A stretch of 64,000 bases of DNA, taken from the NCBI RefSeq assembly GCF_965219595.1, contig NZ_OZ244781.1, forward strand, positions 496,001-560,000, written 5' to 3'. This document shows, one piece after another, positions 7,094 through 13,336 of this stretch. Every line of letters begins with the position of its first letter. Position 1 is the first letter of the stretch. The notes under the pieces were generated by a model that saw nothing but the letters and a program-made list of their open reading frames with translations, made no database searches and was not told where the DNA came from. A program made the position numbers and the translations under genes. The stretch comes from Poriferisodalis sp022821985 (GTDB taxonomy: Bacteria > Actinomycetota > Acidimicrobiia > Acidimicrobiales > Poriferisodalaceae).

Positions 7094-8619
7094 GCGAACG
7101 ATGCCCGCGGCACCCAAGCCCCGTCGCTGTGCTCATAGAGCTTGCACACGGTGCCTTGGCGGGAGATGTACACCATGCCTTCAGCGAAGCTGCCCGTCGA
7201 GGGCGGCGGACCTTCGCCGAAGTGGATTTCCAGCGCGTCGTCCGAAGGGCGCTGATTCACCCATTGCGGCGCCGACCAACTGTCGCTCTGACCAGTACCG
7301 TCACTTGTGCCCTGCGGGCCGGGGGGGCCGGGTGGACCAGTCAAGCCAGGCGGGCCGGTCGGACCGGGCGGACCGGGCGGACCGGGACCGCCGAGGCTGC
7401 CGCCTGGGCCGGGCAGACCGGGCGGACCGGGCGGACCGGTCGGACCGGTATCGCCCTTGGGACCCGACGGACCGGGCGGTCCGCCCGTCGAGGCACCCGG
7501 AGGACCCGGAGGACCGGTCGGACCAGGAGGACCGGAACTGCCCGAACCCTGCGGACCCGGAGGACCCGGAGGACCGGTCGGACCAGGAGGACCGGAACTG
7601 CCCGAACCCTGCGGACCCGGAGGACCCGGAGGACCGGTCGGACCAGGAGGACCTTGTGTCGAAGCGGTACCCGGAGGACCGGTCGGACCAGGAGGACCGG
7701 CCGGACCAGGAGGACCGGAACTGCCCGAACCCTGCGGACCCGGAGGACCGGGCGGACCGGTGCTGCCCGAACCCTGCGGACCCGGAGGACCGGTCGGACC
7801 AGGAGGACCTTGCGGACCGGTGTCGCCCTTCACACCCCGGGGACCCGGAGGTCCTTGGGTGCCGTCGCCTCCGCCGCCGCCCGAACCAGGAGGACCGGGG
7901 GGACCGGGCGGCCCTGACCCCGAGAAACCGCGAGGGCCGCGAGGACCCGGCGGGCCGGGAGGGCCTGTGTCGTCTGAACCCGCTGGACCCGGCGGGCCTG
8001 CTGCGCCGATGACGCCCTGCTCTCCCTGCGGGCCCGCCGGTCCCGCCTCGCCGGTCTGCCCGCGGGCGCCGCGCGAACCAGGCGGGCCGGTCAGTCCGTT
8101 CGGACCGGGCGGACCGGGCGGGCCGACCTCGCCCTTGGGACCCGGCGGACCCGGCGGTCCTGGCACCACAGATGAGTCTGAACTGCCCGACACGCCGGCA
8201 CTGTCGGAAGCGTCAGCGTCCTGCTGCGAGGTCGAAGGCCCTGACTCTTCGGCAGAACCCGACATGTCAGTTTGGCCGTCGTCACTGCCCGACACGCCGG
8301 CACTGTCGGAAGCGTCAGCGTCCTGCTGCGAGGTCGAAGGCCCTGACTCTTCGGCAGAACCCGACATGTCAGTTTGGCCGTCGTCGCGAGCGGCACCCCT
8401 GTCGGTGTCGGCCCGGCTGGCTGACACCGACAGGGGTGCCGTCGTTGCATCAGTGTCAGCGGCTGGAGTTGTCGTAGTCGCAGGAGCCTCGTCGGCCAGC
8501 GACGAGGCCGGGGGCAGCCCAGTGTCAGTTGTTTCCTCGCTGTCGCCGCATCCTGACAGGACGGCGAGCAACGCCAGCGCACCGCCGAGGATCCAGACGC
8601 GTCTGCGCAGACACGTCAC
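7081..8619 (-). CDS. Collagen-like lipoprotein, first gene of the surface operon
   Basis: A 512-residue lipoprotein. GTG start, then MTCLRRRVWILGG, a hydrophobic stretch and the lipobox VLSGC (Cys24). Residues about 25-150 are a Ser/Asp/Thr-rich spacer that contains a perfect 34-residue duplication (SDDGQTDMSG...). Then comes a long Gly-X-Y collagen region (GPPGPPGP, GPKGDTGP, GPRGVKGDTG triplets) with a 20-residue tandem repeat. The C-terminal globular domain is about 70 residues, with SAPQWVNQRPSDD, GMVYISRQGTVCKLYEHSDG and a final CAD. A 15-nt G tract lies 3 nt before the GTG and would act as, or interfere with, the ribosome-binding site. This is the promoter-proximal gene of the 2503-8619 unit. 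Confidence 0.87.
   Translation of the reverse strand: MTCLRRRVWILGGALALLAVLSGCGDSEETTDTGLPPASSLADEAPATTTTPAADTDATTAPLSVSASRADTDRGAARDDGQTDMSGSAEESGPSTSQQDADASDSAGVSGSDDGQTDMSGSAEESGPSTSQQDADASDSAGVSGSSDSSVVPGPPGPPGPKGEVGPPGPPGPNGLTGPPGSRGARGQTGEAGPAGPQGEQGVIGAAGPPGPAGSDDTGPPGPPGPRGPRGFSGSGPPGPPGPPGSGGGGGDGTQGPPGPRGVKGDTGPQGPPGPTGPPGPQGSGSTGPPGPPGPQGSGSSGPPGPAGPPGPTGPPGTASTQGPPGPTGPPGPPGPQGSGSSGPPGPTGPPGPPGPQGSGSSGPPGPTGPPGPPGASTGGPPGPSGPKGDTGPTGPPGPPGLPGPGGSLGGPGPPGPPGPTGPPGLTGPPGPPGPQGTSDGTGQSDSWSAPQWVNQRPSDDALEIHFGEGPPPSTGSFAEGMVYISRQGTVCKLYEHSDGAWVPRASFACAD
7501..7653 (-). repeat. 60-bp tandem repeat inside collagen-like gene (2.5 copies)
   Basis: Bases 7501-7560 and 7561-7620 are identical, and 7621-7653 repeats the first 33 bases. 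Each unit encodes 20 residues of Gly-X-Y repeat including GSGSSGPPGP. Perfect copies indicate recent expansion and a likely length-variable stalk. Confidence 0.95.
8182..8385 (-). repeat. 102-bp perfect tandem duplication in the Ser/Asp-rich spacer
   Basis: Bases 8182-8283 and 8284-8385 appear identical base for base. The unit encodes 34 residues beginning SDDGQTDMSGSAEESG. It sits between the lipid-anchored Cys and the collagen region, so copy number would set the distance of the collagen rod from the membrane. Confidence 0.93.
8391..8441. repeat. Perfect 19-bp inverted repeat within the coding region
   Basis: Left arm 8391-8409 (CGGCACCCCTGTCGGTGTC) and right arm 8423-8441 are exact reverse complements, with a 13-nt loop. 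It lies about 60 codons inside the collagen-like lipoprotein gene, next to the 102-bp duplication. It would form a very stable hairpin in mRNA or serve as a recombination substrate. Confidence 0.9.
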
Positions 8620-8622
8620 CGA

Positions 8623-8637
8623 CCCCCCCCCCCCCCC
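8623..8637 (-). promoter_or_regulatory. 15-nt G homopolymer in the translation initiation region
   Basis: On the coding (minus) strand 15 consecutive G residues end 3 nt before the GTG start at 8619. The tract occupies the Shine-Dalgarno position. Homopolymer G tracts of this length are classical slipped-strand (phase-variable) sites. An ATG at 8677 reads through the tract and would join the lipoprotein frame if one G were lost. Homopolymers are also prone to sequencing error. Confidence 0.6.
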
Positions 8638-8818
8638 GCAGTTCGGAGTTCGGAATGTGTCCGCCGTCGTATCTCATGAATGCCAACACCCCAACGTCTT
8701 GGCTCCGCTTTTCGGCGCGCCATTGCGGCCGATAGGTGCAATCGGCCCACATTATGGCATCTGGTCCCGCCGATGAGATGCACATCGTCGGCACCGCTGC
8801 GGCGTAGCGTCGGCGTGC

Positions 8819-9883
8819 ATGACCGAGCAGCGGCAGCACCGGGTGTGCGTGATTCCGGGCGACGACGCGGCGCCCGAAGCGATGGCTGCGTCGCTGCGCG
8901 TGCTGGATGCGCTGGACCTGCCTATCGACTGGGACCACGTGCCGGTGGGCGACGAGCTCGCGGCGCTCACGCCCGACGAGCGGGAAGCGCTGGTCGGCGA
9001 GCGCATCGATGCCGCCGACACGGTGCTTTTCGGATCGTCGAATGGCACAACGCCGGGGGCGTTTCACATGCGCTGGGGCAAGCGCACCTACGCCAACGTG
9101 CGACCGGTGCGGTGGCGGCCGGGTTACGCCTCGCCGCTGGCCCGGCCCGAGGGGATCGACTACGTGATCGTCCGGGAGAACCTCGAGGACATGTATGTCG
9201 GCGTCATGGGCCCGGCGCAACGGCTGCTCGATGCGGGACTGACCGAGGGCCGTTCTCGCGTCCCGCCCGATGCCGCCAACGGGCGCTTCGCGGCGAAGAT
9301 CATCACCCGGCTCGGCACCGAACAGGTCACCCGCTTCGCCGCCGAGCTGGCCTTGAGCCGAGGCGGCAAGCTGACCGTCTCGGCCAAGACCAACATGCTG
9401 CCCGCCACCGATCGCTGGTTCTGCGACATCGCACGGGAGGTGGCCCAGGAGTACCCCGGCCTGGAATACGAGCAGTTCATCATCGACGACATGGCGCACC
9501 GCCTGGTGGTGCGGCCCCACGAACTCGATGTGCTGCTGCTGCCGAACCTGTACGGCGACATCCTGTCCGACCAGGGCGCCGGCACGATCGGCGGCATGGG
9601 CCTGGCGCCGTCGGGCTGCTACGGCGACGACTGGGCGTACTTCGAATCGGCCCACGGCACGGCACCCGACATCGCCGGCCAAGGCATCATCAACCCGACC
9701 GCCACGCTGGAATCGGCCGAGATGATGCTGCGCTACCTGGGGCTGGGCGCTCCGGCTGACCGCCTCGACCGAGCCTTGGCGACCGTGTACGAAGCAGGCG
9801 GGCACCTGACCCCCGACCAAGGCGGCACCGGCAGCACCGAAGGCTTCGCCACCGCCGTCATCGACAATCTGTCAAGCCACTAA
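8819..9883 (+). CDS. Isocitrate/isopropylmalate-type NAD(P)-dependent dehydrogenase
   Basis: A 354-residue member of the isopropylmalate/isocitrate/tartrate dehydrogenase family, which oxidises a 2-hydroxy acid and decarboxylates it using a divalent metal. Family landmarks are CVIPGDDAAPE at the N-terminus (G-D-G-I-G-x-E position, here variant), YANVRPVR substrate arginines, IVRENLEDMYVG, the AKTNM lysine, IDDMAHRLV, NLYGDILSD metal aspartates and ESAHGTAPDIAG. Length matches leuB-like enzymes, but no leu operon genes are adjacent, so isopropylmalate, homoisocitrate or tartrate/malate as substrate remain possible. The start has no clear ribosome-binding site. The last codons (IDNLSSH) lie in a 23-bp-period repeat also found at 12496. 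Confidence 0.88.
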   Translation: MTEQRQHRVCVIPGDDAAPEAMAASLRVLDALDLPIDWDHVPVGDELAALTPDEREALVGERIDAADTVLFGSSNGTTPGAFHMRWGKRTYANVRPVRWRPGYASPLARPEGIDYVIVRENLEDMYVGVMGPAQRLLDAGLTEGRSRVPPDAANGRFAAKIITRLGTEQVTRFAAELALSRGGKLTVSAKTNMLPATDRWFCDIAREVAQEYPGLEYEQFIIDDMAHRLVVRPHELDVLLLPNLYGDILSDQGAGTIGGMGLAPSGCYGDDWAYFESAHGTAPDIAGQGIINPTATLESAEMMLRYLGLGAPADRLDRALATVYEAGGHLTPDQGGTGSTEGFATAVIDNLSSH

Positions 9884-9894
9884 TCGGCAATCTG
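9860..9894. repeat. Two units of a 23-bp-period repeat (12-bp core ATCRRCAATYTG)
   Basis: The core occurs at 9860-9871 and 9883-9894, spaced exactly 23 bp. The first unit covers the last codons of the dehydrogenase gene. Bases 9858-9894 match 12494-12530 at 31 of 37 ungapped positions, including 17 identical bases at the start. The patch ends about 80 nt before the vapB-like gene. Confidence 0.75.
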
Positions 9895-9964
9895 CAACTG
9901 CCCTCGTCACTGCTCCAGCTTTCCCATCTCGCACTCGTGCTGGCGACGATAGGAGGTGCTGGCA

Positions 9965-9974
9965 CCATATATGG
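9965..9974. promoter_or_regulatory. Palindrome CCATATATGG, candidate antitoxin operator
   Basis: A perfect 10-bp palindrome ends 1 nt before the ATG of the ribbon-helix-helix gene. Autoregulation by an antitoxin bound to a palindrome at the start of the operon is usual for such modules, so this is a plausible operator. An AGGAGG at 9951-9956 is about 20 nt upstream of the ATG. Confidence 0.4.
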
Positions 9975-9975
9975 C

Positions 9976-10182
9976 ATGCGGAAGACGACCGTCTGCCTGC
10001 CCGATGAGATCAAGTCCGGCGTCGAGCGCGAAGCCCGGCTCCGGTTCTGCTCGGAGGCCGAGTTCATCCGGCAGGCCATCGCACAGGCTGTGGCACGTCC
10101 GGCACCACGCGCTGGCATCATCGCGGGCGACAGCGCGTGGGCTCGTGGGGTCGATGATCTCCTCGCTGGCTTCGGCGAGTGA
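9976..10182 (+). CDS. Ribbon-helix-helix antitoxin, VapB-like
   Basis: A 68-residue protein starting MRKTTVCLPDEIKSGVEREA, the typical beta-strand plus helix opening of ribbon-helix-helix antitoxins, followed by CSEAEFIRQAIAQAVARP. Such proteins bind DNA as dimers and neutralise a PIN-domain toxin through their C-terminal tail (here AWARGVDDLLAGFGE). The ATG at 9976 is preferred over the upstream GTG at 9937 because it begins at the conserved RKTTVxLP strand. The frame ends GTGA with the next gene, the standard coupled arrangement of a vapBC operon. The partner is internally deleted, so the module may be inactive. Confidence 0.8.
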   Translation: MRKTTVCLPDEIKSGVEREARLRFCSEAEFIRQAIAQAVARPAPRAGIIAGDSAWARGVDDLLAGFGE

Positions 10183-10370
10183 GCGTCATCGCCGACACCA
10201 GCGCCTTGATCGCGTTCTGCAGCGAATCGGGAGACGAGCACGACGACGTCACAGCGTGGCTCGCCGCCCGCTACCGAACCGACACCATCCTCACGCTGGA
10301 AGGGCGGTATTTCGGCGCGCTGCGTTCACTCACCGGCGAGCCGTTTGTCGTCGCACCGCACTCGCCCTGA
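10179..10370 (+). pseudogene. VapC-like PIN-domain toxin with internal deletion
   Basis: Only 63 residues, against about 130 for VapC. The N-terminus MSVIADTSALIAFC is the first PIN strand with its metal-binding Asp, and the C-terminal part ILTLEGRYFGALRS...GEPFVVAP is the last strand and helix of a PIN domain. The middle, which normally holds a conserved Glu and the later acidic residues, is missing, while the frame is kept. This is most simply an in-frame internal deletion that leaves a catalytically dead toxin. The GTG start overlaps the antitoxin stop as GTGA. A functional short protein is less likely. Confidence 0.75.
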
Positions 10371-10496
10371 TTTGGGTTGGCGCTGGAAGTCATTGAAAAC
10401 TCGTTCTCGATTACGAGATCAGATGTCACACAATATGCAATGCGCCGTACAGCATATAAACGTTCGTTTGTCACACGGGCTCGGTAGCGTGAACGC

Positions 10497-11240
10497 ATGT
10501 TCTCTCAGGTGCGGCAGGAGCTCGACTCGCTGGAAGCGGCCCTCGACGGCATCCTCACTCACTCTGGCTCCGCGCCCACGGCCGCCGACGAACCCCCTCA
10601 AGGTGGCACCGCTGCGGGCAACGAGACGACCGGCTGCGGGCACGCGGCCGGCGACAGCACGGGTTCTGCAAGTCACAGAGCCCAAACGACCCAGATCATC
10701 GTGCGAGCCGACCTCGCAGACCTGCTCGACGATCACGACGGCATCGGAGAGATCGCTGGCACCGGCCCGGTGCCCGCCAGCGTCATCGACCGGCTCTGCT
10801 GCAACGCCGACATCTCCGTCGTGCTGTTCGGCAAAGAACTCACACCCCTCTACGAGGCAGTCGCTGCACGAGCGCCCACCGCAGCCCAGCGCCGCGCCCT
10901 GATCGCCCGCGACGGCGCCTGCATCGGCTGCGGCGCCCCGCCCGGCGACTGCGAAGCGCACCACATCATCCCCTGGCTCTGTGGCGGTCCCACCAAGATC
11001 GACAACCTCGTGCTGGTGTGCTGGTCCTGCCACGACAAGGTCCTCGACCACAACTGGCAGGTCATCAAGCGCAACAACCGCTACCGGCTCATGCCGCCCG
11101 ACGCGGAGTCGGCGCCCAACCCCGCCACTCCAATTCTCATGAACAATCAGGGTGAGAGCGGGCTCTGCCTCAGCCCGTGGGTTGCCAAAGTGTGTCGAGG
11201 GGGACGGACAGCAGACGGTCTCCCTGAGGAAGTGTGTTGA
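10497..11240 (+). CDS. Shortened DUF222/13E12-type HNH endonuclease-domain protein
   Basis: A 247-residue protein. The HNH zinc-finger nuclease motif is clear: CIGCGAPPGDCEAHHIIPWL, then GGPTKIDNLVLVCWSCHDKV, near residues 142-182. The region before it (TTQIIVRADLADLLDD...) resembles the end of the DUF222 domain found in actinobacterial 13E12-type proteins. Those proteins are usually 400 residues or more, so most of DUF222 is absent. The first 20 residues (MFSQVRQELDSLEAALDGIL) could be the original N-terminus joined to the C-terminal half by deletion. The last 71 nt overlap the 3' end of the convergent ATPase gene. The biological role of the family is not established. Confidence 0.8.
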   Translation: MFSQVRQELDSLEAALDGILTHSGSAPTAADEPPQGGTAAGNETTGCGHAAGDSTGSASHRAQTTQIIVRADLADLLDDHDGIGEIAGTGPVPASVIDRLCCNADISVVLFGKELTPLYEAVAARAPTAAQRRALIARDGACIGCGAPPGDCEAHHIIPWLCGGPTKIDNLVLVCWSCHDKVLDHNWQVIKRNNRYRLMPPDAESAPNPATPILMNNQGESGLCLSPWVAKVCRGGRTADGLPEEVC

Positions 11241-12474
11241 CGCCGGCGTGCAGCAGGACACCTGCGCGGAATGCGCCGGGCTCGACGGCGTCGAGACGGT
11301 CGCGGAAGCGGGCCAGGTGACGCAGGTCTTCGGCCCTCGGCGACGACGTTGCCTTGATCTCGATGGCCACGACTGCGCCATCGGATCGTTCTGCGACCAG
11401 ATCGACTTCGTGTCCGGTGTTGTCGCGATAGTGGTGCAGGGTGACCGGCGTCTCCCCAGCGGCGCAGAGCCGGACGATCTCATTGACGGCGAACGTCTCG
11501 AAGATCGAGCCGGTCATCGGGTGGTTCAGAGCCGCCAGGGCATCGTGATCGAGTCCGAACAGTCCGGCGGCGAGTCCGCTGTCGGCGATGTGGAGCTTCG
11601 GGCGCCGAACCGCCCGAGACGTGCGGTTGCGATGCCAGGACGGCAGTTCGTGCACCAGAAAGACCGTGCGCAGCCAGCCGAGGTACGACTGGACAGTTGC
11701 CCGGTCGGCGCCGAGCTGATCAGCCCAGCGCGACACGTTGAGCTCCGACGCAGTCTGCGCGGCCGCCAGTCGCAGCATCTGGGGCAACATGGCGGCCCGG
11801 CGGATGTCGCCGAGTTCGGCGATGTCCCGGCTCACCACTGTCTCGACGTAGCTGCCGAACCATCGGCGGCGCCCGCGTGGGCTGAGCCGCTGCACCTCGG
11901 GAAAGCCACCTGCGCAGACCTTCTCCAGGTAGTCGCCGCGGCTCAGCGGCGAGCGAGGTGACTGAGCTGCTGTGAGTTCGCCGCTCAGCCACTGCTCGAC
12001 CGGGTTGACAGGATGTTCTGCGCCGATGTGGGCCGCGGAACTCACAGACGCCTGCCGCAGCTCGGCTTGGCTGAACGGCCACAGCGTCAAGATCGACACG
12101 CGACCCGCGAGCGACTCGCTGATCGTCGGCACTGTCAAGAAGTTTGTCGAACCGGTCAGCAGGAAACGCCCGGTGGCGGTGGACCCGTCGTCGACGGCCG
12201 TCTTCACTGCCCGTACCAGTCGATCGCCTGCGCGCTGCACCTCGTCGATGACGGTGGGTGGGCGGAACGCAGCCGCGAAGGCGTGAGGATCGTCGAGCGC
12301 CGCCGCCAAAGCGTCATCGTCGTCGAGCGACACGTAGTCGCCGCCGCGTTCGGCCGCGATCCGCCGCGCCAGCGTCGTCTTGCCGCTCTGGCGCGGACCG
12401 TGAAGCACTACCGCCCGCGATGCATCCAGCGCATCGATGAGGTTGGCGCTCAGGTGCCGCCGATGCTCCTCCAC
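11170..12474 (-). CDS. AAA-type ATPase with DUF4143 domain
   Basis: A 434-residue protein. Walker A is GPRQSGKT (residues 26-33) and Walker B is PTVIDEVQRA (Asp77, Glu78), followed by RFLLTGSTNFL, which includes the sensor region of this ATPase family. The second half (EKVCAGGFPEVQ, GSYVETVVSRDIAELGDI, FVLVHELPSW-like segment, AVNEIVRL and EVDLVAERSDGAVVAIEIKA) matches DUF4143, whose end resembles a restriction-endonuclease-like fold with an E-V-D...E-I-K pattern. These proteins are common in bacteria and often scattered among toxin-antitoxin genes; their function is unknown. GTG start at 12474. Convergent with and overlapping the HNH gene. Confidence 0.88.
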   Translation of the reverse strand: MEEHRRHLSANLIDALDASRAVVLHGPRQSGKTTLARRIAAERGGDYVSLDDDDALAAALDDPHAFAAAFRPPTVIDEVQRAGDRLVRAVKTAVDDGSTATGRFLLTGSTNFLTVPTISESLAGRVSILTLWPFSQAELRQASVSSAAHIGAEHPVNPVEQWLSGELTAAQSPRSPLSRGDYLEKVCAGGFPEVQRLSPRGRRRWFGSYVETVVSRDIAELGDIRRAAMLPQMLRLAAAQTASELNVSRWADQLGADRATVQSYLGWLRTVFLVHELPSWHRNRTSRAVRRPKLHIADSGLAAGLFGLDHDALAALNHPMTGSIFETFAVNEIVRLCAAGETPVTLHHYRDNTGHEVDLVAERSDGAVVAIEIKATSSPRAEDLRHLARFRDRLDAVEPGAFRAGVLLHAGVNTLPQGDRLLSVPLDTLWQPTG

Positions 12475-12495
12475 GCCGCCGGAGCCTACCCCTTC

Positions 12496-12553
12496 ATCGA
12501 CAATCTGTCAGCCAGCTAATCAACAATCTGTCAGACTTCTCATCAACAATTTG
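12496..12553. repeat. Three units of the 23-bp-period repeat (12-bp core ATCRRCAATYTG)
   Basis: The core occurs at 12496-12507, 12519-12530 and 12542-12553, each 23 bp apart, the last as ATCAACAATTTG. The first two units correspond to the patch at 9860-9894. The array lies between the divergently read ATPase gene and hicB, ending about 130 nt before the hicB start. It may be a binding site array, a duplication scar or a degenerate attachment site. Confidence 0.75.
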
Positions 12554-12670
12554 CATGAGGCTCAAGAACACCACAACAGACAATGCTGCGCCAGCCCGAG
12601 CAGGCCGGACGCGTACACCACCAACTGTGCATGGCCTCAATAGCACGCGGCAATACCATGGATGGCGACT

Positions 12671-12678
12671 AGGAGAGG
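12671..12678 (+). promoter_or_regulatory. Ribosome-binding site AGGAGAGG fixing the hicB start
   Basis: AGGAGAGG lies 5 nt before the GTG at 12684. It decides that start over the upstream ATG at 12555, whose extra 43 residues show no domain. Confidence 0.7.
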
Positions 12679-12683
12679 CCACA

Positions 12684-12986
12684 GTGTCAGTGATTTCCTC
12701 GAACCTTCCCGATGTGAAAGCAGACAGCCTCTCGCTGGATTCTTGGATTTCGGCCGCGCTCGCTTCATCGACCACCGAGCCGGTATACGGCGATGACGAT
12801 CCGGAGCACTTCGAAGGATGGTGGACCGAAGTTCCGGGGTGCCGAGGAGCATGGGGGTTTGGCGAGACGCCCGACCTGTCGCGACAGATGCTCAGGGAAA
12901 CACTCGAGGATTGGGTGGTGATGGAGGTCGACGCTGGGCACTCCGTCCCCGTTTTCTGCGGGATGCGTGTCGTCGCCGCCCGGTGA
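12684..12986 (+). CDS. hicB: HicB-family antitoxin
   Basis: A 100-residue protein with the HicB partial-RNase-H-like core: HFEGWWTEVPGCRGAWGFGE and TPDLSRQMLRETLEDWVVM, corresponding to the family's strand - P-G-C - G-x-T - helix pattern. HicB antitoxins block the HicA mRNA interferase and often repress their own operon. GTG start with a strong ribosome-binding site 5 nt upstream. The stop overlaps the hicA GTG start as GTGA. No C-terminal helix-turn-helix or ribbon-helix-helix is obvious, so self-regulation may use another part. Confidence 0.82.
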   Translation: MSVISSNLPDVKADSLSLDSWISAALASSTTEPVYGDDDPEHFEGWWTEVPGCRGAWGFGETPDLSRQMLRETLEDWVVMEVDAGHSVPVFCGMRVVAAR

Positions 12987-13198
12987 GTCAGCATCTGGGT
13001 CCCGCATCGCGTCGCCAGCTCATCCGGTGGCTGCGTGACCGCGGCTGGGACGGTCCCGTGTCCGAGGCCAATCATGCTCACATGATTCGTGGTTCCCGGC
13101 ATGTCGTCCTTCCGACACAATCCGAGATCGGATCGGGCTTGTTGCTGCGGATTCTGAAACAGGCCGGCTACACACGCGCGGACTGGCTGAGCCGCTAG
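12983..13198 (+). CDS. hicA: HicA-family mRNA interferase toxin
   Basis: A 71-residue protein, the normal HicA size. RRQLIRWLRDRGWDGP is the first helix. HAHMIRGSRHVVLP contains the family's Gly-Ser-(x)-His segment (His40 is the likely catalytic residue). GSGLLLRILKQAGYTRADWL is the conserved C-terminal helix. HicA toxins are double-stranded-RNA-binding-fold ribonucleases that cleave mRNA. The GTG start overlaps the hicB stop by 4 nt, so the order is antitoxin then toxin, the less common hicBA order. It lies directly upstream of the helicase-nuclease gene. Confidence 0.85.
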   Translation: MSQHLGPASRRQLIRWLRDRGWDGPVSEANHAHMIRGSRHVVLPTQSEIGSGLLLRILKQAGYTRADWLSR

Positions 13199-13336
13199 TT
13201 GCCGACACTCGCAGACAGCCCTCTGGGCGGTCGCCTAGCCAACCTCAAGGGGCCCGCGGGTGCGAGTCGGCATTTGACGGTCGACGCGGCCGAGTCTGCG
13301 AGAGGTCTCGCAGGGCTTGGGTACGATGCCGCGACT

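Noticed and set aside
7501..7653. CRISPR or minisatellite outside a gene
   Set aside because: The 60-bp units are in frame within collagen Gly-X-Y coding sequence and encode 20 residues each.
6412..7917. Plus-strand frames through the collagen-like genes (GGPGGP- or RTGRTG-type proteins)
   Set aside because: They are reverse-complement reads of GPPGPP codons. The minus-strand frames have start signals, lipobox or anchor sequences and globular caps; the plus-strand frames have none.
8525..9820. 431-codon minus-strand frame across the dehydrogenase gene
   Set aside because: It is antisense to a well-supported dehydrogenase with all family motifs and has no domain of its own. Its ATG-G-tract portion (8677) is used only in discussing the G tract.
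10419..11483. Minus-strand frame over the HNH gene
   Set aside because: Antisense to the HNH zinc-finger motif gene and without recognisable domains.
9860..12553. CRISPR array
   Set aside because: The 23-bp spacing has only two and three units with an 11-nt interval, far too short for spacers, and no cas genes are near.
12494..13120. Minus-strand frame over hicBA
   Set aside because: Antisense to hicB and hicA, which have a ribosome-binding site, GTGA coupling and family motifs. Its ending resembles that of a minus-strand frame at 9858 only because of the shared 23-bp-period repeat.
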